From Ursus arctos (Eukaryota > Chordata > Mammalia > Carnivora > Ursidae): 64,000 nucleotides of DNA. Below the pieces are notes generated by a model that was given only the letters and a program-made list of their open reading frames with translations, searched no databases and was not told where the DNA came from. The position numbers and the translations under genes were made by a program. The stretch's first letter is position 1. The number at the start of each line of letters is the position of its first letter. Shown here one piece after another: positions 11,885 to 24,260 of this stretch. The DNA lies in NCBI RefSeq assembly GCF_023065955.2, contig NW_026622874.1, positions 7,422,001-7,486,000 on the forward strand, written 5' to 3'.

Positions 11885-12760
11885 CCCTGTACATAAGTCA
11901 TTATGCGCTACTGCATTTCTTTCCCTAGATTTTTAAAAAATGTGGGATTGTGGGTCAAATGTTATCTGGATTTTAATCCTTAATAAATTCTATTGGATTT
12001 CTTTTTGAAAGTTTGTGACAATACTTCCACCAACAAGATGTAGGAATGTTTGTTTCTCCACATCTTCGTTAATACCAAATGGTTTAGCTACTGATATTCT
12101 TAGGTTGTGAAAACTTGATGAGAAAAATGTGAAACCCATCATTGCTACAATTTTTATTTTTTTTTTATTTTATTTATTTTTTAAAGATTTTATTTATTTA
12201 TTTGACAGAGATAGAGACAGCCAGCGAGAGAGGGAACACAGCAGGGGGAGTGGGAGAGGAAGAAGCAGGCTCATAACGGAGGAGCCTGATGTGGGACTCG
12301 ATCCCAGAACGCTGGGATCACGCCCTGAGCTGAACGCAGACGCTTAACCCCTGTGCCACCCAGGCGCCCCTACAATTTTTAATTTTTGACTAATACTTAG
12401 GCTGTGGGTCTTTCATATGTCACTTGACCATTTTCATGTGTTCGATCAGCGTTCTAGTCATAGCCTTCCTCATCTCCTGAGTTTTCCATCCTTTCTTATT
12501 TGCGTCTATTCTTATAGCACCTCATCTATAGCAAGGATACTAACTCACTCCTATAAGATGCTGTAAGCTTTCTTCCAGACTGTGGTTTGCTTTAATAGAA
12601 GCTGTCTGTTGCAACTATTAAAAAATTTTTTTCTTATATTTACAGTCAAATAATTTTATCTCCCATTTATGATTTTTGGGTTCCCAGTTTTAGTTAAGGT
12701 CTTCCTAGCTCTACAAATATGTCCCCAAATATTATTATGTTTTTATAATTTTATTTTTAT
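11885..12760 (-). repeat. Old L1 fragment, antisense, split by a SINE
   Basis: L1M-type reverse-complement wording (ttccaccaacaagatgtagg, 'tctccacatcttcgttaatacc', 'tttcatatgtcacttgacc') on both sides of the 12157-12370 SINE. Edges approximate. Confidence 0.6.
12157..12370 (-). mobile_element. Can-SINE, full length, with target-site duplication
   Basis: Minus-strand SINE from T-rich tail to the head (cacccaggcgcccc). 11-bp duplications tacaattttta at 12146-12156 and 12371-12381. Inserted in an older antisense L1. Confidence 0.95.
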
Positions 12761-12815
12761 ATTTAGTTGGTTATTTCATCTGGAATTTTCTCCTTCCCTC
12801 CCTCCCTCCTTCCTT

Positions 12816-12979
12816 CTCTTTTTTATTTGACAAAGAGCAAGAGCACAGGCAGGGGGAGCGGCAGGCAGAGGGAGAGGGAGAAGCAGGCTCCCTGCTGAGC
12901 AGGGAGCCTGATGCGGGACTTGATCCCAAGACCTGGGGATCACAACCTGAGCTTAATCCACAGAGCCACCCAGTCACCC
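12816..12979 (-). mobile_element. Older Can-SINE
   Basis: Minus-strand copy of a subtype with 'aggctccctgctgagcaggg' body. Its A/T tail runs into a (CCTT)n stretch at about 12790-12815. Flanking tggaattt/tggaaattt is a possible duplication. Confidence 0.88.
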
Positions 12980-13224
12980 CTGGAAATTTATTTCTGGGTA
13001 GGGAATGAGGTAAGGGTCTTTCTATGTTTTCACATCACAAAATAGCAATCTATATAAACAATGAATTGAGTAAAGAATGCTTTTCCTGATTAGAAATATT
13101 ACTTCAGTTGTATATTAATTTCCTATATATGTCTGAATATGTTTCTGGACTCTGACTGGTTCCGTTTCTGTGTTAGCACCTTCCAGGGTTTTTATTCAGG
13201 TTTTGAAAAGTGCTACCTTTTTTT

Positions 13225-14200
13225 TTTTTTTCCTGACATGTACTCAACACTCGACATTACATTAGTCTCGGATGTGTGATATAATGAATTCAGTATTTGT
13301 GTAGATTATGAAATGATCATAAAAGTCTGGTTAGCATCCATCACTACACATACGTAAACATTTTTTTCTTGCGGTGAGAACTCTGAAGATCCGCTCTCTT
13401 ACAAACTTTCAAATATCCAATACCGTGTTATTAACTATGGCACTGCATTATATTGTACCTCACTGTTTTGGTTACAGTATGGATTTGTTCTAAAATTAAT
13501 ATAGAACATTTTAGAAATAAAAAGCACTATGGTTTTTTGCCCAGATTTTCTTTGAACTCTTGGAACATTTATACTTCCTAATGAACTTTAAAGTCATTTA
13601 ATTCACTTTTTTTTAAAGGGGGATTTTGCTTGGAAAGACATTATATCCGTATATTAATTTGGTATAGGTATTCCTGCCTCCCTCGCTGCCACCCTCCCAT
13701 GACAAGTTCCTTTCTTTTACATTTATTCCAATGTATTTTTTTATAGATTTTTGCCACTGTTAGCAGAATTTTTCCTATTTCCATTTCTAACTGGTGATAA
13801 TTAGCATGAAGAATTTAATCACAGCCACTTTAGGATATTCCTTCTCTATCAATTACTGAGAATGATGCAATAAAATCTCACACTAGGATGTGATTTATCA
13901 ATTTCTCTACAAAATTCAGTTATTTTTTCTACACATTTTTACATTATGTCATAGGCACAGAGTAGTTCAGAACCGCCAACTTTTTCTGCACCAATAGCAC
14001 GCTGTTGTACCCCAATTTTATAATAATTCTTGACCTCTGGCAGATCTCACCACCCAGATTCTTCCCCTTGTTTTTTTATTCAGGAATATCAGGGACCTTG
14101 GTTCTTCTACGTACATTTTAGAATCAATTTGTCAAGGTCTTAAAAACTACTTTAGCTTTCTATTTCAAAACTTAGTGCAAAGCTCCAGTAATCAAGTGTG
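13225..14200 (-). repeat. Old L1 fragments, antisense
   Basis: 13225-13490 resembles an L1 3'UTR in reverse (tatgaaatgatcataaaagt, 'gcatccatcactacaca'). 14030-14160 resembles ORF2 in reverse. Between them is AT-rich DNA I cannot assign. Confidence 0.55.
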
Positions 14201-15082
14201 GCATTTGCATAAGGATAGACGTCAAGATTAATGGAACAGAAAGTCCAGAAATAAATCCCTACATTCACAATCAGTTGATTTTGACAAGAGTGACAAGACA
14301 ATTCAATGTGGGAAAGAACAGTCTTTTCAACAATAGTTCTGGAACAATTGGATATTCAGATGCAAAAGAATGAACTGGGATCCCTTCGACACAAAAGTCA
14401 ACCCAAAAGAGACCAAAGACCTAAATAGAAAAGTGAAAACCATAAAACTCTTATAATAAAGCACAGAATAAAGTCTTTGACCTTGAATTATGCAAAGCTT
14501 TCTTCAGATATGATATCAAAAAACAAGTGACAAAGGAAAAATAGATTGAACTTCATCAAGGTTAAAAACTTGTGTTTCAAAGGATACCATCAAGAAAATA
14601 AAGACAACCCACAAAATGAAAGAAAGTGTTTGTAAATCATAGTCCCTGATAAGATACTTGCATCTAGAAAAAAAAATATGGATCGGAAGACTTAATACTT
14701 TTTTTTCATTTTAATTCTAGTGTAGTTAAGATACGGTGTTATATTAGTTTCATGTGTACAATATAGTGGCTCAACAATTCTATTCATCACTCGTATGTGG
14801 AATTTAAGAAACAAAACAAATGAGCAAGGGAGAAAAAAAAAGAGAGAGAGAGAGAGAAACCAAAAAACAGACTCTTAACTCTAGAGAACACATTGATGGT
14901 CACTGGGTGGGAGGTGGGCGGGAGGACAGGTGAGACAGGTAAACGGGCTAAGAGTGCACTTGTCGTGATGAGCATGGGTGATGCATGGAAGGGCTGAATC
15001 ACTATACTGTACGCCTGAAATTAATATTACACTCTGTGTTAACTAACTGGAACTTAAGTAAAAACTGAAAAAAAAATCTTTG
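14200..15082 (+). repeat. Composite L1 (ORF2 3' part, inverted 3' block, sense 3' end)
   Basis: ORF2 C-terminal sequence (14220-14690) is followed by a short antisense L1 3' block (14700-14790: gtgtagttaagatacggtgt) and then a sense 3' end finishing near 15082 with poly-A. The 14537-14860 portion is repeated at 16411-16740. Confidence 0.75.
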
Positions 15083-15461
15083 TTTATCTGTTTGGTTTTA
15101 AATGCCATTCGTCTGTTAATACATTTTGGCTAATGAAATTTACTAGTAATTCCTACTTATAACTAATGAGAATACAACATTCAAATTTTTGTTTGCTATT
15201 TATGTTGATTTTGTGATGAATTTTGTATCAAAAACTTTTTCACTTTTCCAGTGAAGTATTTTCATACTCATTAATTTGTAAGATATACTGGTGGTGACAG
15301 AATCACTAGATCACCCTCTGCTTAAACTTAACCCACTCTGTGCTACTTTAAAAGCCAGTATCTTTCATTTTATTGTTTACCAACCATTTTAAAACCCGGT
15401 GTCATATTTTCTGTTTTTTTATAGCTTCTAATTTTTCTCCTTTTTAAACTGATAATAATAA

Positions 15462-15651
15462 TTTTTTTTAAAGATTTTATTTATTTGAGAGAGAGAGACA
15501 GCCACTGAGAGAGGGAACACAAGCAGGGGGAGTGGGAGAGGAAGAAGCAGGCTCCTAGCGGAGGAGCCTGATGTGGGGCTCGATCCCAGAACGCCGGGAT
15601 CACGCCCTGAGCCGAAGGCAGACGCTTAATGACTGTGCCACCTAGGCGCCC
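15462..15651 (-). mobile_element. Can-SINE, antisense to the window
   Basis: Minus-strand SINE ending in cctaggcgcc. The flanks ctgataataataattt and ctgatcataataattt look like a target-site duplication. It lies 120 bp from the AAA2 exon at 15773. Confidence 0.93.
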
Positions 15652-15772
15652 CTGATCATAATAATTTTTAAATTTACTTTTATACTGGTAAGTATAATAA
15701 TGCTTAAATATCAATCTTTAAACAATGAAGTAATCCACAATAGACAAAAATAATCCTTCCATATTAACTTAC

Positions 15773-15988
15773 ATCAGATGCATCTGAGATTCTTGATTTC
15801 AGTCCGAAATCGCTGTCTTTCTTTGAGTTCCTTGCAGTGTTAAAATATACATAATTTCGAACTGCTGTTGATAATAATCCATCAGTCCATTCCATAGTAT
15901 TAGGATCCAGTTGTCCATATAGTTCACCAACAGTGATACACTTCGGATTTAAAACACAAATATCTACTTTTCCTTTTCTTCCTGAAAT
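15773..15988 (-). CDS. DNAH14: DNAH14 exon: AAA2, LYGQLDPNTMEWTDGLLS
   Basis: 216 nt, 72 codons, phase 0/0. It encodes KVDICVLNPKCITVGELYGQ, then LDPNTMEWTDGLLSTAVR, matching the family 'NPK.....LYG..D..T.EW.DG.LS...R' block. After that come about 30 polar residues (NTARNSKKDSDFGLKSRISD) that have no counterpart in most dyneins and begin an AAA2 insert. The exon is divisible by three, so skipping it keeps frame. It is flanked on both sides by copies of one composite L1 block. Confidence 0.95.
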
Positions 15989-16139
15989 CTGAAAAAAATC
16001 CAGTGTGGTTTCTTAAAGGCACTAACTATAGTACAATTATTTAAATTTTTGCACTATTAACACCAAAGAGTTTTAGGAGAGGTCTTTCACTCCAAAGAAA
16101 GAGACCCTAATAATCTGTGATCATTAATTAATAATCTAA

Positions 16140-17155
16140 CAATTCCACTCTTTGTTATCTATTTGAAGAAAACAAAAACACTAATTTGAAAAGTTATATG
16201 CACCCTTATGTTTATTTCAACATTATTTACAATGTCCAAAATACAGAAGCAACCTAAATGTCCACTGATGGAAGAATGGATAAAGAAGATGTGGTGTGTA
16301 TACACACACATGCACGCACATACACACACACACGTGTGTGTATATATATATATGACGGAATCCTATTCATCATTAAAAAAAGAATAAAATCTTTCCATTT
16401 TGTAACAACATGGAAAAAATAGACTGAACTTCATCAAGGTTAAAAACTTTGGTGTTTCAAAGGATACCATCAAGAAAATAAAGACAACCACGAAATGAAA
16501 GAAAGGGTTTGTAAATCATAGTCCCTGATAAGGGACTTATATCTAGAAAATATATACATACATGGATTGGAAGACTTAATATTGTTTTTTTTTTCATTTT
16601 AATTCTAGTGTAGTTAACATACAGTGTTATATTAGTTTCAGTTGTACACTATAGTGGCTCAACAATTCTATACACTACTTATATGTGGAATTTAAGAAAC
16701 AAAACACATCAGCAAAGGGAAAAAGAGAGAGAGAGAGACAAGCCAAGAATTATCTTGGGATTATGCTCAGGAAGTAAGTCAGAGAGAGAAAGACAAATAC
16801 CACATGATTTCACTTATATGTGGAATCTAAAAGACAAAAACCCAAGACTCATAGATACAGAGAATATATTGGTGGTTGCCAGAGGGGAAATATATTGGGA
16901 GGGGGACCAAAATAGTTGAAAGGAATCAAAAGGTACAAAATTCTAGTCATATAAAAAATAAGTCATGGATATGCAATGCACAGCATGGGCAATACAGTCA
17001 ATAACACTGTATTAATTTTGTTCAGTGACATGGTAACTAGACTAGTGGTCATCATTTCACAATATATATAAATGTCAAATAACTATGTTGCACACCTGAA
17101 ACAATATAATACTATATGTCAGTTATACCTCAATAAAAAAGGAAATAATTATTAA
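16140..17155 (+). repeat. L1 3' regions with duplicated composite block and microsatellite
   Basis: 16140-16410 is ORF2 C-terminal and 3' sequence (actgatggaagaatggataa). 16411-16740 is the second copy of the composite block. 16770-17155 is another L1 3' end ('tggtggttgccagagggg', 'caatataatactatatgtc'). A (CA)n/(TG)n/(TA)n tract lies at 16301-16354. Confidence 0.75.
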
Positions 17156-17159
17156 ATTA

Positions 17160-18480
17160 AAAAAGACACAAATAATATCAGAAATAAAGTATGGACACTC
17201 CTAGCGCCTTGCAGAAATTAAAAGGATTATAAGAAAACATTATGAATGACTGTATGCCAAATTATGTAATCTACAGGACACAGATAAATTCCTAGAAATA
17301 ACAAAAATTATCAAAACTAACTCAAGAAGAAACAGAAAATCTCAACAGATCTGTAACAAGCAGAGAGACTGAATCAGTCATCAAAATCTCCAAGAAAGTC
17401 CCAAATCAGATGGTAGATGAGTTTTACCAAACACCTGAAAATGAATTAACACCAACCTTACTCAAATTCTTGCAAAAAAACAGAAAAGGAAAAAATACTT
17501 CCTAACACATTCTGTGAGGCTAGAATGATCCTGATACCAAATCCACACCAAGACACCATGAGAAAAGGACACACCAGTATCCCCTACGCATAGAGATGCA
17601 AAGATCCTCAAGAAAGTGCTAGCAAACTGAATGCAACAGCACATTGAAAGGATGATGCACCATGACCAGATGAGATTTATTTTAGGAATGGAGGGGTGGG
17701 TTCAACAACAACAAAAAAATCAATCAATGTGATATAGCATATTAATACGGCAAAAGAAACCACATAATCACATAAAGAGAGGCAGAAAAAAACATCTGAT
17801 AAAGTTTCACACCCTTTCACGGTAAAAACACTCAACAAACTAGAAATAGAAAGGAACTTCCTTACTATAATCAGGGGTATTTATGAAAAACCCACAGATG
17901 ATACCATAGTCAGTGGTGAAAGCCTGGAAGCTTTCGCCCTAATATCAGGTACAAGGCAAGAATTCCCATTTTCACCGCTGCTATTAAACACTGCACTGAA
18001 AGTCCTAGCCGGGTAATCAGGTGATAAATTAAAAAGCATCCAAATTGCAAAGAGAGAAGTAAAAGTATCTCCATTTAAATATGACATGATTCTATATACA
18101 GAAAATCCCAAAGAATCTACAAAACAACTACTAGAGCCAATAAATGAACCAGCATATCTGCAGGATATAAGATCAACACACAAAAATCAGTTGCATTCCC
18201 ATATAGCAGCAATGAACACGCTTCAACAACAACAACAAAGTTTAAGAAATTTCAAGTCCATTTATAATAGCATCCAAAGAATAAGATACTTTGGAATACA
18301 TATAATCGAGGAGGAGAAAGACATACATTGCGAACTACAGAAAAGAAGACACATTTTCTTGCTTATTGAAAGTAAGAGCTAAAAATGGAAAGAAACTGCA
18401 TGCCACCTGAAACAAGCCAACTGCAGAACTGAGAACCTGATTTTCTAAAACTTGTGGAATAACGACAGCAGAGCCTTTAA
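17160..18480 (+). repeat. L1 ORF2 reverse-transcriptase remnant
   Basis: Plus-strand ORF2 with recognisable RT steps: tgaattaacaccaacct, 'caaatccacaccaagaca', 'aatcaatcaatgtgatata', and a region reading YDMILYTENPKES in place of the catalytic 'FADDMI' area. A 98-codon open frame (18086-18382) is part of it. Disabled by stops and indels. Confidence 0.85.
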
Positions 18481-18540
18481 GTAAGACAACTGAAGGACAC
18501 GTTATTTATCGGGATCTAACTTTATATTTAATAAAAATAC

Positions 18541-19440
18541 CATCTGATTTCACTCATATGTGGAATTTAAGAAACAGCAGATGAACATATGGGAAGGGGG
18601 GGAAAAAGAGGGAAACAAACCATAAGAGACTCCTAATGAGGGAGAACAGACTGAGGGGTGATGGAGGGAGTTGGGTGGGGGATGGGCTAGGATGGGGGAT
18701 GGGCATTAAGGAGGGCACTTGTCATGATGAGCACTGGGTGTTAGATATAAGTGATGAACCACTGAATTCTACTCCTGAAAGTATTACTAAGCTATTAACT
18801 AGAATTTAAATAAAAATTTGGAAAAAATGAAATAAAAATGTTAGTCATTTAAAAAATATATATATATATGAAAAAGTCAGAGTTATTCTAGGAATTCCAG
18901 AATAATTTAATATTAACAAATCTATCAACATAGCTTATTAACCTATTAAAATATAAAAAAATAGATTCTGAAAAGTTATTTCATAAATTCCAAAAATCAA
19001 AACCAAAGTATAATGAGAATGGGAAAAAATTCCCAGCGTATGAAAGACTATCATACACAAAGAGCAAATACCATATTAAATGCAGCAATATTAACTGTAT
19101 TTCAGATAAAGAAACAAGATATTATTACAGTTAACACTGTTTTGGAGGGTTAATCAATGCAGTAAGAATATAAATTATATAAATATTACAAAAGAGACAA
19201 AATCATATTCATTTGAAGATGATTCAATTGATCACCTATAAAAACAATTATAATTTAACATTACCAGTCCATGAAGGTGACTAAATACAAAATAAATATA
19301 TAATTCCACGGATTTTAGTAGTAGTAATTACTAGTAATTACTAGTTTGAGATTGAAATAAAAAAAATCCTATTTACTAGAATGATTCCTAACTACAAAAT
19401 TCCTAGCATAAATTTAAAAAGAACATACTTATATAAATAG
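18541..19440 (+). repeat. L1 3' end followed by older ORF2 remnant
   Basis: 18541-18840 is a carnivore L1 3' end (atttcactcatatgtggaat; 'gatgggcattaaggagggc'). 18860-19440 is diverged ORF2 with wording such as 'accatattaaatgcagca'. Confidence 0.7.
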
Positions 19441-19506
19441 GACATAAAATGTTACTGAAGTATAAAGTAAGATTGAAGAAATAGAGACATATTACTTAGT
19501 ATTTAC

Positions 19507-19641
19507 CTGTGAAATAGATGCCCTTTCTTTACTTGATAGGAAGTCTTCAACTGGTGATAGTGTTAATGCTCTTTCTAAGATTCTTCTGACTGTTGTCTTT
19601 CCTCCACACGTTGGGCCTACTAACATCACACCAACGCAAGT
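19507..19641 (-). CDS. DNAH14: DNAH14 exon: AAA2 P-loop
   Basis: 135 nt, 45 codons, phase 0/0. It encodes TCVGVMLVGPTCGGKTTVRR, then ILERALTL and a polar tail SPVEDFLSSKERASISQ. The Walker A residues G-P-T-C-G-G-K-T are complete, with cysteine where many axonemal dyneins have glycine. AAA2 in dyneins binds nucleotide but is thought mainly structural. Acceptor ttttag, donor gtaaat. Confidence 0.95.
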
Positions 19642-20355
19642 CTAAAACAAAATTGCAGATTTATGATTTAATTTTGGTTTACTGATGGTTCAGCTAAGAT
19701 GAAATGCGAAGGTTCTTATTACAAACACATCTCTGTATCCACAAACCCTTCCTTCATATTACTGTTCAATCTATTATAATCTGGGTTCTGTTTTCATTGA
19801 CTAGGTTAATGTCAAAATAAACAGAAACCTCCTAATTTTAAAATTCAAAGGATGACTTTCAATTCTTGATATTTGACGGTTTATCTTTATCCAATTCTCC
19901 TTTATTTTTGGACCTTTCTCTAAGATTGGCTTCTGTAATATGATTTATCTCAGCTTTCCTCTTCTCTATTCTTTTCTCTTTTGAGTTTTGAATGTCATTT
20001 CCATGTTAGTCTTCTCTAATTCATCCTTTTCTCTCTCCCTTCTTCCTACATTAGCCCTACCAATCTCATCAACTTGAACATCTTTCACTATGACCTGAGT
20101 TCTAATGACTTCCTAATGTATTTATTTTTTCCAGGCTTTGGTTCTATGTGCCTGAGTGAAATTTCAGTGGTCTACTAGATACTTCCATCTGGATGTCTCA
20201 CATGATTTTCAAAGTCAACATAATCTAATCTACACCTTCTTTTCACACTTGTTGCTTCTCTTATTCCCTAATCTAGTTAATAAAACCACTAGGTACCCAC
20301 TGTCCAAAGTTCCTCATCTCTTACAAAATTTGCTTGATCCCATCTTCTTCTGTCC
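19642..20355. other. Intron, nothing specific recognised
   Basis: Pyrimidine-rich AT-rich DNA with short open frames only. No exon or clear repeat was identified. Confidence 0.5.
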
Positions 20356-20359
20356 AACC

Positions 20360-20755
20360 CAATCACAAATGGTGTTACAGAGTCCATGTTTGTGTTCCCC
20401 TAAAATTCAAATGTTGAGGCTGACACCCAATGCAACAATACCGGAAGTGAGGCCTTTGATAGGTAATTAGGTTTAGACGAGGTCATGAGGGTGGGCCTGT
20501 GATGGGATTAGTGTCCTTACAAAAAGAGGGAGAGGGACCAGAGTTTAACATCTCTCCACTATGTGAGGACACAGTGAGAAGGGGACCATCCACAAGCCAG
20601 GAAGAGAGCTCTCACCAGAAGCCAAATCTGCTAGCACTTTGATCTTAAACTTCCCAGCCTCCAGAACAGTGAGAAATAAATGTCTATTGTTTAAACCACC
20701 CCATCTATGGTATTTTGTTATGACAGCCCAGACAGACTAAGACGGGGGAAAGCAT
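20360..20755 (+). repeat. MaLR-type LTR remnant
   Basis: Wording of a mammalian-apparent LTR (ERVL-MaLR): agtccatgtttgtgttcccc, 'gaggtcatgagggtgggcc', 'tgtgaggacacagtgagaag', 'ccagcctccagaacagtgag', ending 'agacagactaagac'. Probably a solo LTR. Confidence 0.8.
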
Positions 20756-20989
20756 CAGATGCTAAAGCTCTTAAAGTGTCCCTCCCCATCTCTTTTAGAC
20801 TACTGGAATAGGAGTAAAGAAATGATTATCTTTAATAATGTATCAAATAAATACATTAAAATTCAAATATGGATAAAGCTAAAATATTTTTCACTTCCAT
20901 TCCAGTCTCTTTATCCTCATGTAGGTCTTATGATTCTCTGCTCTGATAATTCCATCCTACAACCGGCCAGGTGAGAAGGAGTCCAAAAG

Positions 20990-23900
20990 CCTTGCATGAC
21001 GCAGCTAACTGGCCACGTGGCATCATGGCCTTACCTGAAAGAGAGGCAGCTGTCCCTGTGGGAGCAACTTTATCCCCTACTTCACGCCCTAAAGCAAAGC
21101 TGCTGGCCCAGTGAAGCCCTTGATTTACAAAGATCCCGTATATGCCTTAGTCCGTTTTACTGGTGGCTCAGCCTAGCTGAGACCTGAAGACTCTCGCTGT
21201 CCCTCCTCAGAGCCAGCAATGAAGAACCAAGAGCAGACCTGTCAGTTCTGTTCACGGTGAGAACTCTGACTCTGGCTTTGGCAGTGGCCTTGCTATTTGG
21301 CCTGCCACTTGGGAAACTGTTACGGACTACAAGATTAAAGATAACCCTCTCTGGAGTTGTGAACTGTGGAAGCGAATTGGGGCCGCTACTGAGACTATTG
21401 GAGTTACTCATGGGCCCACGACGAGGACCCAGAACCAGGCTGCTGGTCAAGCCTGTCCTTCCCAGACTGCCATGATTGCTGGCTGGACACAACGTCACAT
21501 GGGATGTGGCAACGTGTTCTCCGTCACAGAACTCACAAAGTAAAGGACCGTGTGTTTGTGACACAGGGACTACTGCTGTGCTCCAGACTTCATGGTGGGA
21601 AGAGTCGTACTGCCCGGGCACGAATGACCCCCACGTACTCCAGGCAGATCCTTCATCAGGTCTGCACACCCCCTCTCCTGGGGCTATTGGTGGTGACTCA
21701 CTGACACTGACACTATTTCAGGCTATGGGATTGCTGTTTTGATCCAATCAGCTAACTCCAGCCACACCATTATGTTTCTTGAAACGAAAATTGTGTCATT
21801 TGGATTTCTGGACCATTTGCAGTCGGACAATGGTATACCTTTTATTATAGGAGTCTCTTAACCACGAGCTGATGGTCCAGACATTCTGTGGGCCTCCTAT
21901 GCTCCCTACCATCCATATGCATCTGGTATTACTGAGCATTGGAACAGCCTTCTCAAAGACTGACTCCAAAGATTTCTGATCCATGCCCCTTCCCTTTTCT
22001 TTGTCCACACACCTTACCAGGGAGGGCTGGTCATTGAATGTAGACATCCCCAGAAGGGGTTCATTTCCTTTCATCTGCTTCCTAGGTAATTATCAGCATA
22101 AAAGAGATGGGGGATTATAGAGATCTATTTTGAGAATTTGGGATTCATTCTGACCAATCCTGAGCATGGGGTTTCTTTCTGTTCCCTAATGACGACCTCA
22201 GGCCACCCTGATTGTACACATTCCAAAATGGGGCCCAGAGGATTCAAATTTAATTCTGGTTCAATTACCTGGATTCTCTTGGAATGACATGGTCTTAGGC
22301 CATAAGGATAATGACCACTTGATCGAGTATACTTCCTGATGAGTCCTTCCACAGTGGCCCACGCAGGCCAAAGCAGGGTACATAATGGTTCCAAGTTCCA
22401 TAAAAATGCCCTTGTCCCTCGTGCATCACAGCAGGGGATGTTTAGAAAATAATTATGGTAAAAAGTACTGAAATGGGGCATACCAATTTTGTGGCAGTGC
22501 AAGAGCAGCAAAAACCCAGACACCTAGGGAGGGCACACCTCAGACCACGGAATACAGGGGGAAAGATGAATACTGAAGATCTTTTGTCTTTCAGAACTCC
22601 CTCTCTTTCCTTCCTGGCAAAGGGGGTACCCCAAACAAGTGTAGGAGCCTTTCATCTTCCTGACTGCTGGGACCAACACCCCCTACCAAATAGAACTGAC
22701 CATGATTTAAGTGTTATTCCCCTACCCGTTACGGAGAAATCTAGCAGGAACTGCAGGGGTGGCCTCAGCTTCTGCACCTCCCAGGCAAAACACCTGGCCA
22801 TCGCTCAAGATGTCTTGCCTATCTTCCTCACTCCTATCTCCACTGCTCACTCATTTCCTGGAGCAGACAAATGCCATCTGGCTCATGATATGGCAAACAG
22901 GTCAGACTGGACTGCTTGTCCTCAAGTGGTCACTCCAAAAACAAAACAAAAAAAGAACTAGACCTAATTATTCGAACTGAGAACTGTATCCCTTGAACTG
23001 TGATAGTCCCGTTTGGGGAACCCAACAACTATTAAGAAACTCTTTCTAAGGGCACCATGTATACCCTTAGGCTTGATTTCTTACGTAGAAGTCAGGCACC
23101 AACTTGTCTCCTTCCCCAAAACAATGCAACTTGTACCTCAGAGGCGGTTAAAGTGTTAAAAATCTAGTATTTAAGGAAACATCAACTTGTCCCAGGAAGG
23201 CAGTCAGATCAGTCCAGGGTTGTTATGGATGATAGAATGGCCCTGGTCCCTTTCTCCTCCTGGGCCGAGACAACATCTGTACAGCTGATACTCTTGCTCT
23301 ACCTGGATTAATCCTTTGGACCAAGAGGAACAATCAATATATAGCAGCTTCAGGAGAAATCCCCCTGGCTTTCTAAGGTGGAGTCTGATGGCTTCTGATG
23401 TGTTCAGCTGTTTGAGCCCCGAACCTTTGATTGGCATGGCTGAGATTAGTATTTTAGGTTGGCTCCGTCCTACTGTGTATTGTCCTCTTGATAGAGGCTC
23501 TAGCTAAATGTTGTAGGAAATAAGCTGAATAAAAGTGGTCCCAGCCCCTGGCAGTCAGATTAATCAGAGTAGTCAACAGAGCGGCCATGGGAAAATTCAC
23601 CAGAAGCCAAGACAGTGTATAAACAAGGGGTGGAATTTTGGGGAGACAATTCTCTACAGTCGCTGACATTTCTACATGCCTCTGAACAGAGGCATCGGAA
23701 GCTTTGTTTAGGACTGCCTTTTCAAGGATGTTTGTATAGCAAACAGTTTTTGGAAGATACAGTCCTCTAATCAGGATGGAGAACGTTAAATTCCTGTCTA
23801 GAATAACAAAGATAATGTCTCCTTCCTGAGCAAAGGCTAGGAATGTCTGCTGGTAGTCCCCTTCTAAGGCTGCAGTGTTCCTAAGATGGGGTGCTTCTGT

Positions 23901-24260
23901 GGAACACTTACCACACATGCAGGCATCACCTGACCCCGCGTCATCCTCCGAGAACTAAATCTTGGGGATAAGGCCACTGCTGTTGCTGAGTGGTAAACGG
24001 TCCTTTCTGACCCAGGAGTCTAGCACTTTCTGCTGCTGTGAAGCTGTGGCAGGCTAACTTGTTAAATCAACTCAATATATTCAGGAAGGGAAAAATGTGA
24101 TACCATAAAATGAAAATTCTCAACACGAGTTATTCATTCAATTCTATCCGAATAGAAATCCAAATAGGACTTTTTAATTTTAATTTTTTTTCACTGGCAA
24201 ACAATCAACTGATTATCTAAGAATCGGGGAAAATGACAAAGAGGGAAGATGATGGCAGGG
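20990..24260 (+). mobile_element. Degraded endogenous retrovirus, internal part with integrase core
   Basis: An old retroviral copy in plus orientation (antisense to DNAH14). Between about 21.65 and 21.97 kb it reads as an integrase catalytic core: an early Asp region, then LQSDNG and later GITEHWN supplying the second Asp and the Glu of the D,D-E triad. In-frame stops (for example just after the SDNG region) and frame changes show it is dead. Flanking sequence 22.0-24.2 kb is probably pol end and env-like remnants but I recognise no firm motif. Class (ERV1 or ERVL-like) is uncertain. Confidence 0.65.
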
